Shown in pieces: positions 11,701-24,254 of a stretch of 64,000 nt of DNA (its first letter is position 1; the number at the start of each line of letters is the position of its first letter). The stretch is from NCBI GenBank assembly GCA_905250885.1, contig CAJNOQ010000077.1:17288-81287 (forward strand), written 5' to 3'. Under the pieces are notes generated by a model. The model was given only the letters and a program-made list of their open reading frames with translations, searched no databases and was not told the origin of the DNA. Both the position numbers and the translations under genes were made by a program. This DNA is from Didymodactylos carnosus. Lineage: Eukaryota; Rotifera; Eurotatoria; Philodinida; Philodinidae.

Positions 11701-14700
11701 AATTTTGGAAAAATAAATTAAAATACTCATCTGATAAAAGAAACTAATTTCTACCGAATGATAGTGTGTGTCGAAAGTATAGAATCTGATGTTGATGTTG
11801 CTGTCTGATTTGAAAATAATTTACTTCTAGTATTTACAAACGCATAGGCACCATCGTGCAATCGAAAACGATACACTGGACTTTTTGCTTCTCCATTTTC
11901 AATAACTAAAATGAAAAGTAAAATGGTGTAACATATTTATTGATAACTGATTATTTGCTTATAGGTCTACTTACCATCTTGAAAATGTCGTATCACATGG
12001 GCTACATCATTCACATGCACATAATCTTTGAAATTTTTCCCTTGAAAATCTTGATTTATTTTTTCACCTTTCATATGACTAATAACAGAAAGTTACAGTT
12101 ATGTTCATTCATAATTGTCTTTTATTTATTCTAAATACACTACCTGCAATCAAAACATTGTATATCAAAATTAAGATTAATACGTGACGAAAATTGATCT
12201 AAACCCAATACGGCTGGTTTATCAAATTTTTCTAACGGTCGCCTCGCTATACATGCCAAACATAATCGATCACTACCTGAAACGATGCACAAACATTTAT
12301 CTTCCTTCAATGAATTAAAATCAAATGTAATTTACCAGATGAATCATAATGTAAAGCAACAGAAACAAGCATATTGACATAAGTCGTTGAGCGATTATTA
12401 GACGATTGTTCATTTGAATCTTTTGTACCTAAATTTAGAAAAGAATAAGAAGAGAATAACTAATTGAGAACATATTTTACCATCATTTGCTCTTATACGA
12501 CAAAGAAATGTTCTACCACGTGATTGATTTTCGTTGTTATTTTCGTTTCCCTCATCTCCTTAAAAAATATATTTGCGAAATTATTATAATATCAAATTAT
12601 CATTGATAATATTATTATGATTACCTGCACATTTCTCTGATATTCTCCATGCTTTATCAAATTCACCAACATCGCCTGGATGTACACAGTGATAAAAACT
12701 GCGACCAACTAGTTCTTCCTAAATAAATAATCATAAAAAAAATGTTTTCAAAAATATTGTTGAAAGAACCCATTCATCACATACAAACATACCTGAGTAA
12801 ATTTTAGATATTGTGATACATTATCACTTACAAAATCAATTTCAGAATTGTGATTAATTGTGAAGAAGAATCCATCAAGTGCCTAGAATGAGAATAATAT
12901 ATATACTATTTAGAATACTATTAGAATATATCTTATTTAGTTAAATTTTCACTAACATAAATCGAGTGAAAAATTATTTTAGTTTTTCTTTCCTTTTAGT
13001 TCAGAAGTTTGAGGTTAGTAAATAACTGACTGTCTCATTGATAATAATAAGAAAAAAAAGATCATTAGTTTCGTTTCTTTGATGTATGTACACGTGTATA
13101 AGTGTACTTACAAGTCATTTTATTTTGATTACAAAATGATAAATCCTATATCCTTTGCAAATAAGAAAATACTCTTCTATCTTAAAAAATATAAATATGA
13201 TCTCGTGTGTTTTGTTTCTTTTTTTCTCTTCTCTTCTTTTCCTTTCCTTTCAATCATTCATTCATTCTTTTCATATTTTTACTTTACCGACGTAAGTTCA
13301 ATGTCATCAGAACATGTTGAATTATTTTTTTTTTTGTACATTTAGCTTTCTGATTTTGATTTATTGCGTTTTCTCTTCATTTATTATTTTTTCTTCTTCT
13401 TCTGTTATTATTTGATAATATTGCTTTTTTTGATAATAATGATAATAAGGAAGATTAAAAATTTTTTATAATGCAATTAACACACGTCTTATTTTTTTTC
13501 TTTTTTTTCATACTTTTTATTCTCCTATATTTACGTCTTCATTTGCATGTGTGTAGACGTATACGTGTACTCAAGCAGCAAAAAAGATTTTTCTTCTTTT
13601 TTATTTTATTTGTTATTTCAAAGTAATATAACAAACACCATCATTCATAATCAAAAGAAAATTTTGACATCTTTTTCTTTTCTTCGATTTTTTTATTAGA
13701 AAAGCATTACTCTCCCCTCCTTTTACACACAGACGCACATTCTGCGCACAAAAAAAAACACAGAACCGTGCATTGCACATATCACCTTTATAACGTCGTC
13801 GTTTGTCTTCTAAACTTCCGCTGTTCATTTACTTTTCTGTTTTTTATATTCTTTCATCATTTGTCACTACACCTATCATTTTTTTTTTCTTCATTTTTCA
13901 TCGTTTTTCTCAGGAAAAAATAAAATCATCACTAGGATCATAAAAAATAAAATGAAGATGTGCTTCATATTCTTTACCGAAATGGAAAAAGTGAACATAG
14001 TGTTAAAAGGTGATGCAGAATGACAAAATAATTCTTTAAATAAAAAAAACTTTTAACGTTCTTCATAAGGATAAAAGTAAAATGATGCCAGGTTATCTAT
14101 TCAAGTTATTTTGGTTAGAGAATTTTAAATTATCTTACGTATCTTTGAAAAAATGTTGTAAAAGACTTATTTATTACTAGCAACAACATCTACATATGAT
14201 AATAAGTATTAGACAATAATAATGATCTGTTCTAGATGTTATTTTTTGAAACTAAGTCTTTTTAACTGGAAGATAGTGTCTTGACTACTGATTATTTTAT
14301 ACAATGAGAGACATAAAAAGTGTCAAAACAAGAAATATTTTTTTCTCAAACAACATAATAGACGCTCATCTTCTCAAACCTTTCACTTAATCAATTTGTA
14401 GATCCATGAAAAATAAACATCTTTCATCTATTCTCAGAATTGTAATCATTTAAAGATGCGCAGGTTGACTAAAGTGTGATTTATACATAGTTAACAAAGA
14501 AATTCATTTTTTGAATCATACTTCAAATAATAATGGTCCGAGCACATCATGTGCCAGTAGTGCGGGACGTGAAGAAGAAACATCTGCTTGTTGAATAGCT
14601 TCGTTTCGATGAGTATCTAAAAATAAAATTTCATAGTCAATATGACATTGTAGAGAAAAATTCAATTTATATATTACTTAATTGAGTGTTTACTGTTGTT

Positions 14701-14786
14701 GTTGTTGTTGAGGATGATGTGGGTAATAATGTTGAGATTACTGAATTTAAATTCGTTTTTCCATATGCAGTACGTACTTCTTCCAT
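2750..14786 (-). CDS. NCOA: p160-type nuclear receptor coactivator (NCOA1/2/3, taiman family)
   Basis: p160 proteins bind ligand-loaded nuclear receptors and recruit CBP/p300 and methyltransferases in the nucleus. Exons, 5' to 3', all phase-consistent: 14786-14678, 14616-14522, 12882-12793, 12718-12625, 12558-12481, 12428-12336, 12276-12144, 12078-11975, 11905-11755, 11696-11524, 11463-11185, 11115-11035, 10924-10098, 9146-8859, 8801-8442, 8363-7680, 5974-5779, 5723-5640, 5555-5371, 5311-4757, 4596-4512, 3140-2866 and tentatively 2806-2750. This gives 1673 codons without the last exon. The family signature LGPLLFEALDGFFF (residues about 63-76) opens the PAS region, followed by RTFLCRIRAN, CLACIARRP and YRFRLHDG. 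LXXLL boxes follow: LRQLL, LESLL, LPQLL, LYELL, plus LLKQIL. There are two SUMO-type sites (IKTE) and then a Gln/Asn-rich C-terminus. The start is an ATG with TGA directly upstream. No bHLH is visible, so exons could be missing 5'. The 3' end is uncertain. Confidence 0.88.
3468..4284. repeat. TIR element in an NCOA intron
   Basis: ACACAGTGGGCAT at 3468-3480 is matched by ATGCCCACTGTGT at 4272-4284. A second shared block, AGGCGGACAT, sits just inside both ends at slightly different spacing. The 817-bp element lies within the intron 3141-4511 of the minus-strand coactivator gene. It holds only short open frames (3723-3929 and 3976-4161) without protein similarity that I can recognise. I could not define a target-site duplication, so the superfamily is open. 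Confidence 0.6.
6542..7661. repeat. 1.1-kb foldback element in an NCOA intron
   Basis: The first 265 or so bases (CATTGTCTGTAAGAATTG..) return as the inverted last 245 (..CTTACAGACAATG), including the phrases AACAGGCTGTTT/AACAGCCTG and GGATGCGGATCATAATAATG. A second, inner foldback occupies about 7170-7290. The element is in intron 5975-7679 and ends 18 nt inside the 5' splice site of exon 8363-7680. The inner part (CGAGGGAAC.., TTCTGATTAAAATGAGAC..) matches the element at 63490-64000. It has no coding capacity beyond a spurious 75-codon frame. Confidence 0.8.
9147..10097. other. Long NCOA intron without visible features
   Basis: This intron lies between coactivator exons 10924-10098 and 9146-8859. 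Two plus-strand frames (9277-9504 and 9688-9870) show no recognisable domain, so I treat them as chance ORFs. I see no repeat structure. Confidence 0.4.
12883..14521. other. Long NCOA intron, pyrimidine/T-rich
   Basis: This 1.6-kb intron separates the exon ending LGPLLFE from the exon starting ALDGFFF. The plus strand is rich in T and CTT runs (about 13200-13900). Open frames at 13079-13345 (plus) and 13613-13828 (minus) look like low-complexity by-products. No RNA gene was recognised. Confidence 0.4.
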
Positions 14787-17700
14787 TCAAGAAATAAAAA
14801 ATAGAACCAGATTTGATCACTATAATATACAAAAAAAAAATCTATTATGCTTAGAAAAAAAAGTTTTACAGATTAATAAATTCAGACAATAACGACAAAG
14901 ACAGAGGTTGCATATACCAAATTCACTTAATTCAAAAAAAACACATATATAGGTGTCAAGCAGAAATTTCACAACTTCTACATAACGTACAGAAATATAA
15001 ACAAAAATTCTCATTTAGCCAAGTTATACACTTTGTGCATAGATTTTACTATTCTAAAGTCCTTTGGGATAAAACAATAACTGAAACGGAAGCTAAACTC
15101 ATCAAATTCGCAAATGAATCTGAACGCCTAAAACTTCTCTAACGGAAATGTGATGGTAAAAACAAAATCTTATAGTTTCGTAGTTCTAACACGGTGGATG
15201 ATTGACTAGTAATAGCATTATTTCCTGATTGTAAACAAATAAGATACTATTTTCTGTTTTGTTTGCAATAAATAAAATGTCCTTACTGACGCCATTCGTT
15301 TTTCCTGCGGACACTTAAAAACATATAAGTAAATATCGTTTTTCTTTTAAATTGTATTCTCAGACGGTTATTTTTAGAATACTTAACCAATACTTTTAAA
15401 AATTTAATAACATTAAGATACACTTTGAGAAACAACATCTTATGAAAATACTTTGTCTGAAGCATTTTTCTTAGAAAATGACATGTTTGTGGATTGTTCA
15501 TAATTTCAGCTCACTTTAACTGTTCTACATATTCTTTCGATTTGATCAGTAGTGCATAGTTCATTACATGACTATCATTTTTTTTTCATTAAATGAAACT
15601 GGCTATCTGATTATTTATTAGTTTACACACTTGTGTAAATACTTACTACTGGTCTTAATTATTTTATGAAAATTATTATTACCAGATCGGTCATTATTTT
15701 ATTATTTAAAATTTCTACTATAACAATGTTTCGCATTTTAATGTCTTTGATTTTTTGAACATAATAATTATTATTATATTTCATTATTTAACCAAAAGAT
15801 TCGACTGTAATTTCAACAATTTAATTATTGTTTTTCTTTGATAGAACAAAGTTTATTCAATAAAACTTATGCACATCGATGACAAGTCATCTTTGTTTTT
15901 TCCAATGTCTGGTGATAAAAATGATGCGTACGAAACGAAGGAATATGATGATAGACAAGAGAGAACTCAAAGATGACGAGACTGTGGAAACATTTAATAC
16001 GTTCAAGGGTACAACAAAACGAAGATGATCTCTAGTTGAACTAGTATACAATGATATGTCATTTTCTTAAGTCGTTTGTGAGAAATACACAGTATTGATT
16101 TAGAACCTAACTACGTTAACACTCGATTTTGAAACAGAAACTGCAGAAGGAATATCTGGTGAAAAATGAAAAAAAATCTAACTACCTACAGTATGTCACA
16201 CTAAACTAATTATTTTCAGACAAGATAACTAGAGATGTGCAAGGCAACTGTTTGGTCAGCTCTAAGTGTATGTTGTGAAAAATGTTTTGAGTCCTAGTCT
16301 CATTCTATCCAGCAGGATAGTTAAAGTCGTTAAATGATCATCTGCACTGTTAGTTCACAAGAATTACAATACGCATATTCTTTACTTGGTTATATACAGC
16401 AGAAAAAAGGCGACACAATAATAAAAGGTATAAACAACTCACCTCGGAGAAGTGATCAAATTGTGGTATGCTGGAAACTCATGCCAACGAATATAGATGG
16501 AGAACGAATTAGAATAATATATTTTATTTTTTAACGAATGAATCGAAATGAGAATAATCTATTTACAAATAATGGCAACAGTGATATCATAATTTGTAGT
16601 TAACTCAAATGATATAATATAATGTAAAATAGAGATAATTATGTGTTTAAAAAGTAGAAAATAAGCATACAACAACAGAAAAAACAAATGTCTAACTAAC
16701 TATATGCACATACACATGGTAACTAAAAAACACAACCAGTAATAACTCATTTATAATCTAAAACGAAATAGATAAATATCTTTTTGGTATAAAAGGAGTA
16801 AGTAAGATGTCAAAGATGTCCAGTCTGACGGATAGAAATTGCATTGAAAACTAGAGCATTAATTCTCACATATCGAGAGTAGAGCCGTTCAAAACGGAAA
16901 ATAAGTTTTGTTACAAATAACACGATACATGGCACAAGAAAAACTAGATCCTATCAAATATTTGCTACTTTCAAAATATTCTACCCAAAGACGATAGAAA
17001 TTTTTCAGACAATGTGACACCGTTCGGCCCAAGCTAGTAATAACTTTATGTTAAGTTTCTTGAAAATCTTCTTCAATCAGTTGATGACACACTAAACCAA
17101 CCATCAAACATTTTCGGACACAAATATTATCGTAAAATTAGACTAATTGAATAACTTCTTTGTTTAACAAATACAAGACATAAATAGCAGCTTTTTCAAT
17201 CTTAATTTTTTTTTTCAAGAAAACCGTGCATGCACACTGGCAAAAATTTATACTTTTAGCTAGATACAATTGCTGTAAGTATTATTCGTAGGGATGGTCA
17301 AAGAAAACTCAGCTGTGACCAACATACTTTAAACGCTCTTATCTCAAAAACTCAAGGTATAATTACGTCAAACCCTTGATTTCTTTAGCTAAAACCAAAT
17401 TCTTTTATTTTCGCTACTTTTTTCTTTCTTCACATCATGAGATGTGCAAAAGGTAATCGGCTGATTGATGTTAATCAACCATGTTTAGTTATTAGCAGTT
17501 AAACCTTCATATTGTTTACGACGTTAACTCATTTTAGAAATATACGCAATCGGTTTCTTTATTGTAGAAACTGATTACGAACCACTTGAAACAGAACTAC
17601 AACATCTGACCGAGACGGGTTTTTTAACGGTTTTTTACAGTATTATAAATAGACCAATCTAATAGATTTTTACCGTGGTTGGCCAAATTTTGAGCAAATA

Positions 17701-18393
17701 AACGTGAATCTGTCATATGATTGTTCTGTTTCATGGAAATTCATGTGGATCACTTTATTAGTTCATATCATCTTAAAAATATCATTGATTCTCTGTTTGG
17801 TTATCTTCTTTTAGCCGAAAATAACAACCGATAATAACAGCTAAAAGAAGGATTGATAACAAATTACCCAAAAATAAGAAAAAAGTGTAGAGAAACAATA
17901 TGACTGATAGAAAATACAAAAATTAAAGATTTAGAAAGTGTTTTTATTTAGAATTTAACGAAATTAAAAGATAAACAGATGTTTCTCATGTCCTCACTGA
18001 TTACTAGTACTCTAAATCAATGAATTTTATTCCAAAGAAGTGTTTGGTTCAGAGTTTTAAGCGATAATCCAATCCATAGTTAAGCATGGTTCGTGTGGAC
18101 ATAAATACTGATCAGAACTTATATTTATACGTCTCATATTAAAATTGAACAATTTTTGACAGAAATAATTTGACAAGCTGAAACTTATAGTTAGACTTTC
18201 ATCTATCTCTAATGTAAGGATTTTTTTAAAGCTTACGCAGTTTAATATTCGTTTAGCTCACACACCGTACTCTCAACTTTATGCATGTAAACTGTCGTCT
18301 TATTATTATTCTCACATTTGTTTAACTTGTAAATGAGCCAGTTCGATTTGTTGTAAAATAAAGAAGTTTAGATTAACTTTCTTTTTTTAGACT
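14787..18393. other. Divergent intergenic region between NCOA and PEX1
   Basis: This 3.6-kb segment should hold the promoters and 5' untranslated exons of both divergently oriented genes. I checked the minus strand for the basic helix-loop-helix expected ahead of a p160 PAS domain and did not find it. The ORFs at 14820-15014, 15283-15501 and 16334-16534 carry no recognisable motif. A weak 15-nt inverted repeat (CTTCTTTTAGC / GCTAAAAGAAG) lies at about 17806-17860. The TTTTTTTAG directly before the PEX1 ATG suggests that a 5' UTR intron ends at about 18390. Confidence 0.4.
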
Positions 18394-21300
18394 ATGACAA
18401 CGCACATATTACGATGTGTCTATTCGAAAAATCGAAATTGTTTTCTTGGTATTAATCCATTATCATTCAATACTACGAAGAACGCTTCAGATTTCAATGT
18501 ATGTGATCTATTTAAGTGTGAATCCTCAAATATAGTAATAATTGCAACGATGAGCACTGTTTTAAAGCTTCTAGAGATCAGACAAGGGTTATTAGATATT
18601 GTACTAGGTCCTGAACAACTCGTTCTTATTGGCAGATCAAGCAGTGGAGTAACTAGGAATTTTTGATCATTGGACCAACTCCCACTAGCAGAAAAAAAAC
18701 GGCTGGGCCACACACTATAATAGTTGGAGAAAAGAAAAAAAATTTTTTATTTGTTCTGTAATTTTTTTTAGGTATCAACTGTCCGAATTAAATTTCAAGA
18801 TAATGAATTATATTTTTCAACAATAGCTGACTATACCCTAACAAATGGTCAATTTTCAATTAACGGATTTTTTGCAGCTAAAATCAATATTCATATTGAA
18901 CAATGGGTAAAATAGGATACAAAAAAATTATTATACATTTTAATTTATATATGCATTTCCTTAGTATGAAATTGAAGAAACTAGTGAACCATGTAATGCA
19001 CAAGCAATGACATTTTGCCCTTTGTCTGTTGACGATTGGGATATCCTAGTAAGTAAATGAACATATTTTTAATGTACATAGAAAATTATTATTTCTTGTC
19101 TAGCAATGCAATACAGATGTAACCGAACAAGTTTTTTTAAATCAAGTTCGAATTCTTTGGCCAAATATGACATTTCCAATATGGTTATCAGGCGTGGCTA
19201 TTGTGATGCGTGTAGGTAATGTCTTTGATAGTGCACACTATATGTTCGAAGTCAAAGAGAAAGTGTAATGAAAGATACTTTAAACTGATTGTTGTTGTTT
19301 TTTTATGCAGTTGTTATTGAACCGTCCGACATCAAATACGCATTAATTTCTTCAACAACAAACGTTACCGTTGTACCAGAATTTAGAGAACCTAATGAAA
19401 ACAATTTACAAATTAAAAATCATAATTCACGCGTTGAAACAGAACCCATACTAAACGACTCTCCATCTTTAACTACTGTTCACGGCAAAAACGACAATTA
19501 TATATCTTACAATTTGTTAACAAGAAAAGTGGGATCATTTTTTCGTTCGCAATTCGTAAAAACCTTTAACTTGAATGAAAAAAAACAAGAATTTTCTATA
19601 TCTGAAAATAAATTAACACTTGTACCTGGTAGAAATCGTCATGTATTTCGCGTACAATTTGATGATAACATCTCATTTTCGCCAACACTTGTTCACATTA
19701 ATCGAAATGATTGGTCATCCGAAAGTAATTGGCCATCATCATTCGTTGTCAAAGCAACAGTCTATCGTTCATCAAAAGAAGTATTTATTCTCGTTTACAA
19801 ACGAGATTTAACTAAAACTAATTCTTTACGTTGTATTAAGTTTAGATCAAATCACCACCAGATCAAACAATACCCGATCATATTCCCGTTTCATTTTGCC
19901 TAATTGTTAAATTAATCGATGATGATGAAAACAAGTCTATCGTATTGAAAAACCATATCCTATTAAATAAATTATTTTGTCAGCATAATTGTATCCGTCT
20001 GACAGGTATAGCATTTATTTCCATATCGTAAAGATGAACAATGTAGTTAATTCGTTTTCTTTCCAGACAAGATAGTTATTTCTAATACTACAGTACCGCC
20101 ACGACAACATTGTAAAGTTGAATTACTAACACAGTCACAAGATGTAAGGATTGATTTTTGCAATATCCACTCCAGTAATTAACAGTTCAATTCTCTTTTC
20201 AGGTACCAGTATTATTAACCAAACATTATTTTATAGAATGGATTCGACGTGTTTCAACTACAGAGGAGCCCGTCCTTTTGTCAGATAATTTGCTTGTCAA
20301 AATAGATGATAGTAATCATTTTAGCTTTGTGTACTAAAAAACCCAACGTAGTAGTGTATCTTTCAATTTTTCTTTAGCCTATTATACAGTTCAGTTAACC
20401 AACAGTAATGATAGTAGAAGCAGCGATTTTGTACACAAAACTCAAACAGTAAATTATGTCACTGTCTGTGAGAATAATATTGAACAGTATGATATATCCA
20501 TTGGTGAAATGAAAGAATTAAAACTCGATTCAATTGAGAAATATCGTCAATTGCCATTAATTGAGCAGTTATATTCCATCAGCAATAATTTACGGTAAAA
20601 TTTTCTTAGAAAATTAACTATGGCCGATTTATGTACCTGTATTTAGAGGAATGGAAATTTATACCGAACATTTACTAAGTATATTCGAACTTCAGTTACA
20701 TTATAATACACATTCAATATGGACTGATCATAATTCACTACGAAATGTGTTAATTACAGGTAAATACTAGGATTTATTTGTGAAAAAGTTCACAAATGTA
20801 TGCTTTATTTATTTAGGACGTTCGGGCAGTGGACGTAAAACAATTTTATTACATTGTTGTCAACATTTATGGTTGAAACATCTTATCTATTATAAATTAG
20901 TCGATTGTTTAACATTCAAAGGTAACAGTTATATCTAAATGAGATGAAAAGTGTAAATTGTCTCTTTTTAGCAGTCAGATGTACGTTTTTCTACTTTTAA
21001 GGACGAAAATTAGAAAATATCGTGACATCATTAACACAATATTTAGACGATATGGCATTTCGAAAGCCATCAATACTTATTTTAGATCATTTTGACGAAT
21101 TATGTCCTAATGATACATTATTGACAGATGCTAACATCATTTTGGCAACAAAAAAATTATGTCTAAGTATGCAGTCAATTAAACAATCAAATATGAAGTC
21201 AAATTTAACTTGTTTTTACTGTTTAGCTATTCGTGAATTATTTGATGACATTCAATATTATCATCCACACTTTATAATTGTTGTTATTGTAAAAAATGTT

Positions 21301-24254
21301 TCTAGTATAAACACAATATTTACAGAAAGTATTCCCGTATTTTTTACTGAAAAAATAAATATAGAACATTTAAATAGTGTAGGTTTTTAAACACAAATTC
21401 TATTTCTAAAAGATGTTTAAATATTTCAATTTAGTCTCAACGACCAATGATTATTGAAGATATAATCGATAAAAAACGACTGACAATAGATAAAACATTA
21501 TTGAGTAATATTGTTAATCGAACAGAATCCTTTGTTATTAAAGATATTCAAGCTTTAATTGATAATGCATTGTTACATTTATGGATGAGTTTTGGTAAGA
21601 TTCTTCCATTTATTTGATTGTCTTCTAGTATAAAAGTTAGAATAGAATCGCCTTTTTCATTATCATCAACCACATTTTTTGTTTTTTTATAAACAATGTT
21701 TACATTTTTTTTTTCTTGATGCACATTAACAAAAAGAAATGCAACTAACATTTATTATTAACGATCAGACAATTTGAAAAAAGATCATATCAATTCAGTC
21801 GCGAAATTTTAAAAGCGTGTTCGATCAAAACTGATCGCAGATTCGAACTTATCATAGTCGATTACCTTGTACGCAACAAGTTTTGAAGCGGGGGATACTT
21901 CAGCAAAAATTTTCTCCATTATTTTGCAAAAGAATTTTTTACGAAGTTCCTGAAGGGCACCAAGGCCTGCATGAGATGGCGAAATTTTTCTAGAGTACCC
22001 CCGTTTAAAACTTGTTGTATACAAAGTAATCGACTATGAAGAGTCCGAATCTGCAATCAGTTTAGCCTAACACGCTTTTAAAATTTCGCGACTGAATTGA
22101 TATGCGAAAATAAAAACTATATATGCATATTATGAAAGTTAGATTCCTCATAGTATTTTCAACTTTCATAAACTAATTTAATATCATCCAATTAATGATA
22201 AGAAAGTTTAATTGTAACCTCCATTGATATTCTTCTATTCTTCTTTACTTTTTCTTCATCAGTAAAACTAAAGAAAATATTTTTAACAACAATTGCTTCA
22301 ATTATTTACTGTTTTTGTCATATTTAGTTAGAATTAAAACAAATGAAAAAACTACTTTTCCTTCTTTTTATTATCACGTTTATTTGATGCGAACTCTTAA
22401 TGAAAATATTCAGAAAGAAATGTGGAAAATCCATCACATAATAGAGTTTAAAAAAGGAAATAATTATTAGTGGAAGATTCAATTGATTTTGAAAATAAAA
22501 TGGAGAAATTCTGATGCTGATCAATACACTAATTTTTGCTTATCAGAAGAAAATATCTAATTTGCTCATAGCAAGAAAATGTATCAGTTTTTTTTATTGA
22601 GAATTAATGCGATAGCTAAACATTTGCATGAAATTTCTTAAGAAAGAAAACTGCTTAAAAGCCAGAATGCTGCATATATTTCACTCAGTGTGTTGAAAAT
22701 TCAAAGCTACATATCTCTCTGCTATATTTCTTCTAGAAGATCGTTCATTGCAAGAAATTGATTTTGAATATGCATTTGATGAATTCAAACCGATTAATGT
22801 TAAAATGCTTGATACAAGTAAAAATCATTTGTTTAAATCGCATTGGTCTGATATTGGTGGAATGGACCATATTAAAACAGAACTTATACAAACAGTTCAG
22901 TGGCGTTTTGAAGTATGTTTTATTTCATTTATTCGTTTATGATAAGTTCAACAATGTTCTTTTGTTTCTCATTAGCATGCAAACTATTTTTCTAAATCAC
23001 CAATTCGGCTTGTTTCGGGTATATTATTTTATGGCCCTTCTGGTTGTGGTAAGCGTAACTTTTTCTAGTAACCGAGGTCTTTTGAATGAACGAGAAAATT
23101 TTGTCATACTTTCTCATTTTACTTCACAGGTAAAACACTTTTGGGTCAAACATTGGCAAATGAGTGTAAAGTTAATTTTCTTCAAGTAAAAGTAAGTCTT
23201 TGTATTATTTTTATTAATTATATACTGTTGAAAATTGTTATACAAATGTCGAATAATTAGGGTCCAGAATTGCTGAGCAAATATGTCGGCTCTAGTGAAC
23301 AAAACATTCGTGATCTCTTTAATAAAGCTCGTTCTGTAGCTCCGTGTATGATTATGTTTGACGAATTTGAAGCACTTGTACCGAAGTAATGTATTTCAAG
23401 ACATGTACGTATATAAATGTTTTTTTATTTTTATTTTTTTACTATAGACGTGGTCGCGATTCTGCAGGTGTTACTGACAGAGTGGTCAATCAACTTTTAA
23501 CAGAATTAGATGGTGTTGAAGCTCTAGGAGGTATCACATTGTACTTGAATTTCATTCATGTTTTTTCACTTGTATTTTGTTCTCTTTTTTAGATATATTT
23601 ATTGTTGCTGCTACATCTCGTCCCGATCTAATTGATTTAGCATTATTAAGACCTGGACGATTAGATAAACATATTTATATTGGTTTTCCAACAAAACAAG
23701 ATCTCTTATCAATATTACGTATTTGGACATCGAAAATAATTTTAGCAGATGATGTTCATTTTGAAGAAGATGACTTTTTAACAAAATGTGAAATGTATAT
23801 GGGTGCCGATATAAAGTCATTGATTTATAATGCACAATTAGCTGCGTTTGATGAACAAATACAATCATCTACTAACACTATCGATATGTTTTCTAAGGTG
23901 AGTCATGTCTTTTAGAAAATTCTAAATAGAAAAGATAGGAAATTGTACCAAAGTGCTGATTAATCAATTCAAAAGTGGAACAACTCTGAAACGGTAACAG
24001 GTTATTTTTCTAACTTGTAGCAGTTACCACAATCTACTAAAATGTCCATTGTTGTTTGTCAACGTCATTTCGTTGATGCAATGAAGCAAACAAAATGTTC
24101 AATACCCGCACAAACAAGAACTGCCCATGAGCATTTGTAAGTAGTAAAATTTTTCGATTAAACTATTCATAAATATATTTATTTCTGATTCTTTAGTTAT
24201 CAAAATTGGCGAAAACCTGTTGTAATGACACAGCAAACAACATCGTTAGCTTGA
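18394..24254 (+). CDS. PEX1: Peroxisomal biogenesis AAA+ ATPase PEX1
   Basis: PEX1 pairs with PEX6 in the heterohexamer that extracts ubiquitinated PEX5 from the peroxisomal membrane. Exons: 18394-18498, 18772-18906, 18965-19048, 19104-19215, 19311-19780, 19846-20005, 20067-20143, 20203-20311, 20378-20594, 20647-20759, 20817-20921, 21002-21378, 21435-21594, 22737-22912, 22976-23048, 23130-23191, 23261-23385, 23448-23530, 23593-23897, 24021-24136, 24197-24254. Total 1073 aa, somewhat shorter than the human protein. The N-domain phrase [10 protein letters not shown] (about residues 99-108) is typical. D1 has an unusual P-loop, GRSGSGRKT (about 528-537). D2 is canonical: GPSGCGKT (about 820), [14 protein letters not shown], Walker B MFDEFE (about 876), [25 protein letters not shown] and RPGRLD. 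Intron 21595-22736 carries a foldback. The apparent frame break near 19845 is explained by a 65-nt intron. Confidence 0.95.
21786..22104. repeat. Foldback MITE inside PEX1 intron 13
   Basis: The left end CATATCAATTCAGTCGCG.. (21786) is mirrored by ..CGCGACTGAATTGATATG (ending 22104). The inverted match continues with mismatches through ACAAGTTTTGAAGCGGGGG / CCCCCGTTTAAAACTTGT, so nearly the whole 319 bp folds back. It has no coding potential. The host intron (21595-22736) is about ten times longer than most introns of this gene. Confidence 0.8.

Noticed and set aside
18499-18771. Continuation of the first PEX1 open frame to 18666.
   Set aside because: A GTATGTG donor at 18499 joins in phase to the exon at 18772, and the remaining frame does not resemble PEX1.
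19780-19905. Apparent frameshift or premature stop in PEX1 (open frame runs to a stop near 19903).
   Set aside because: A 65-nt GT..AG intron (19781-19845) restores the frame in phase and gives matching PEX1 sequence on both sides.
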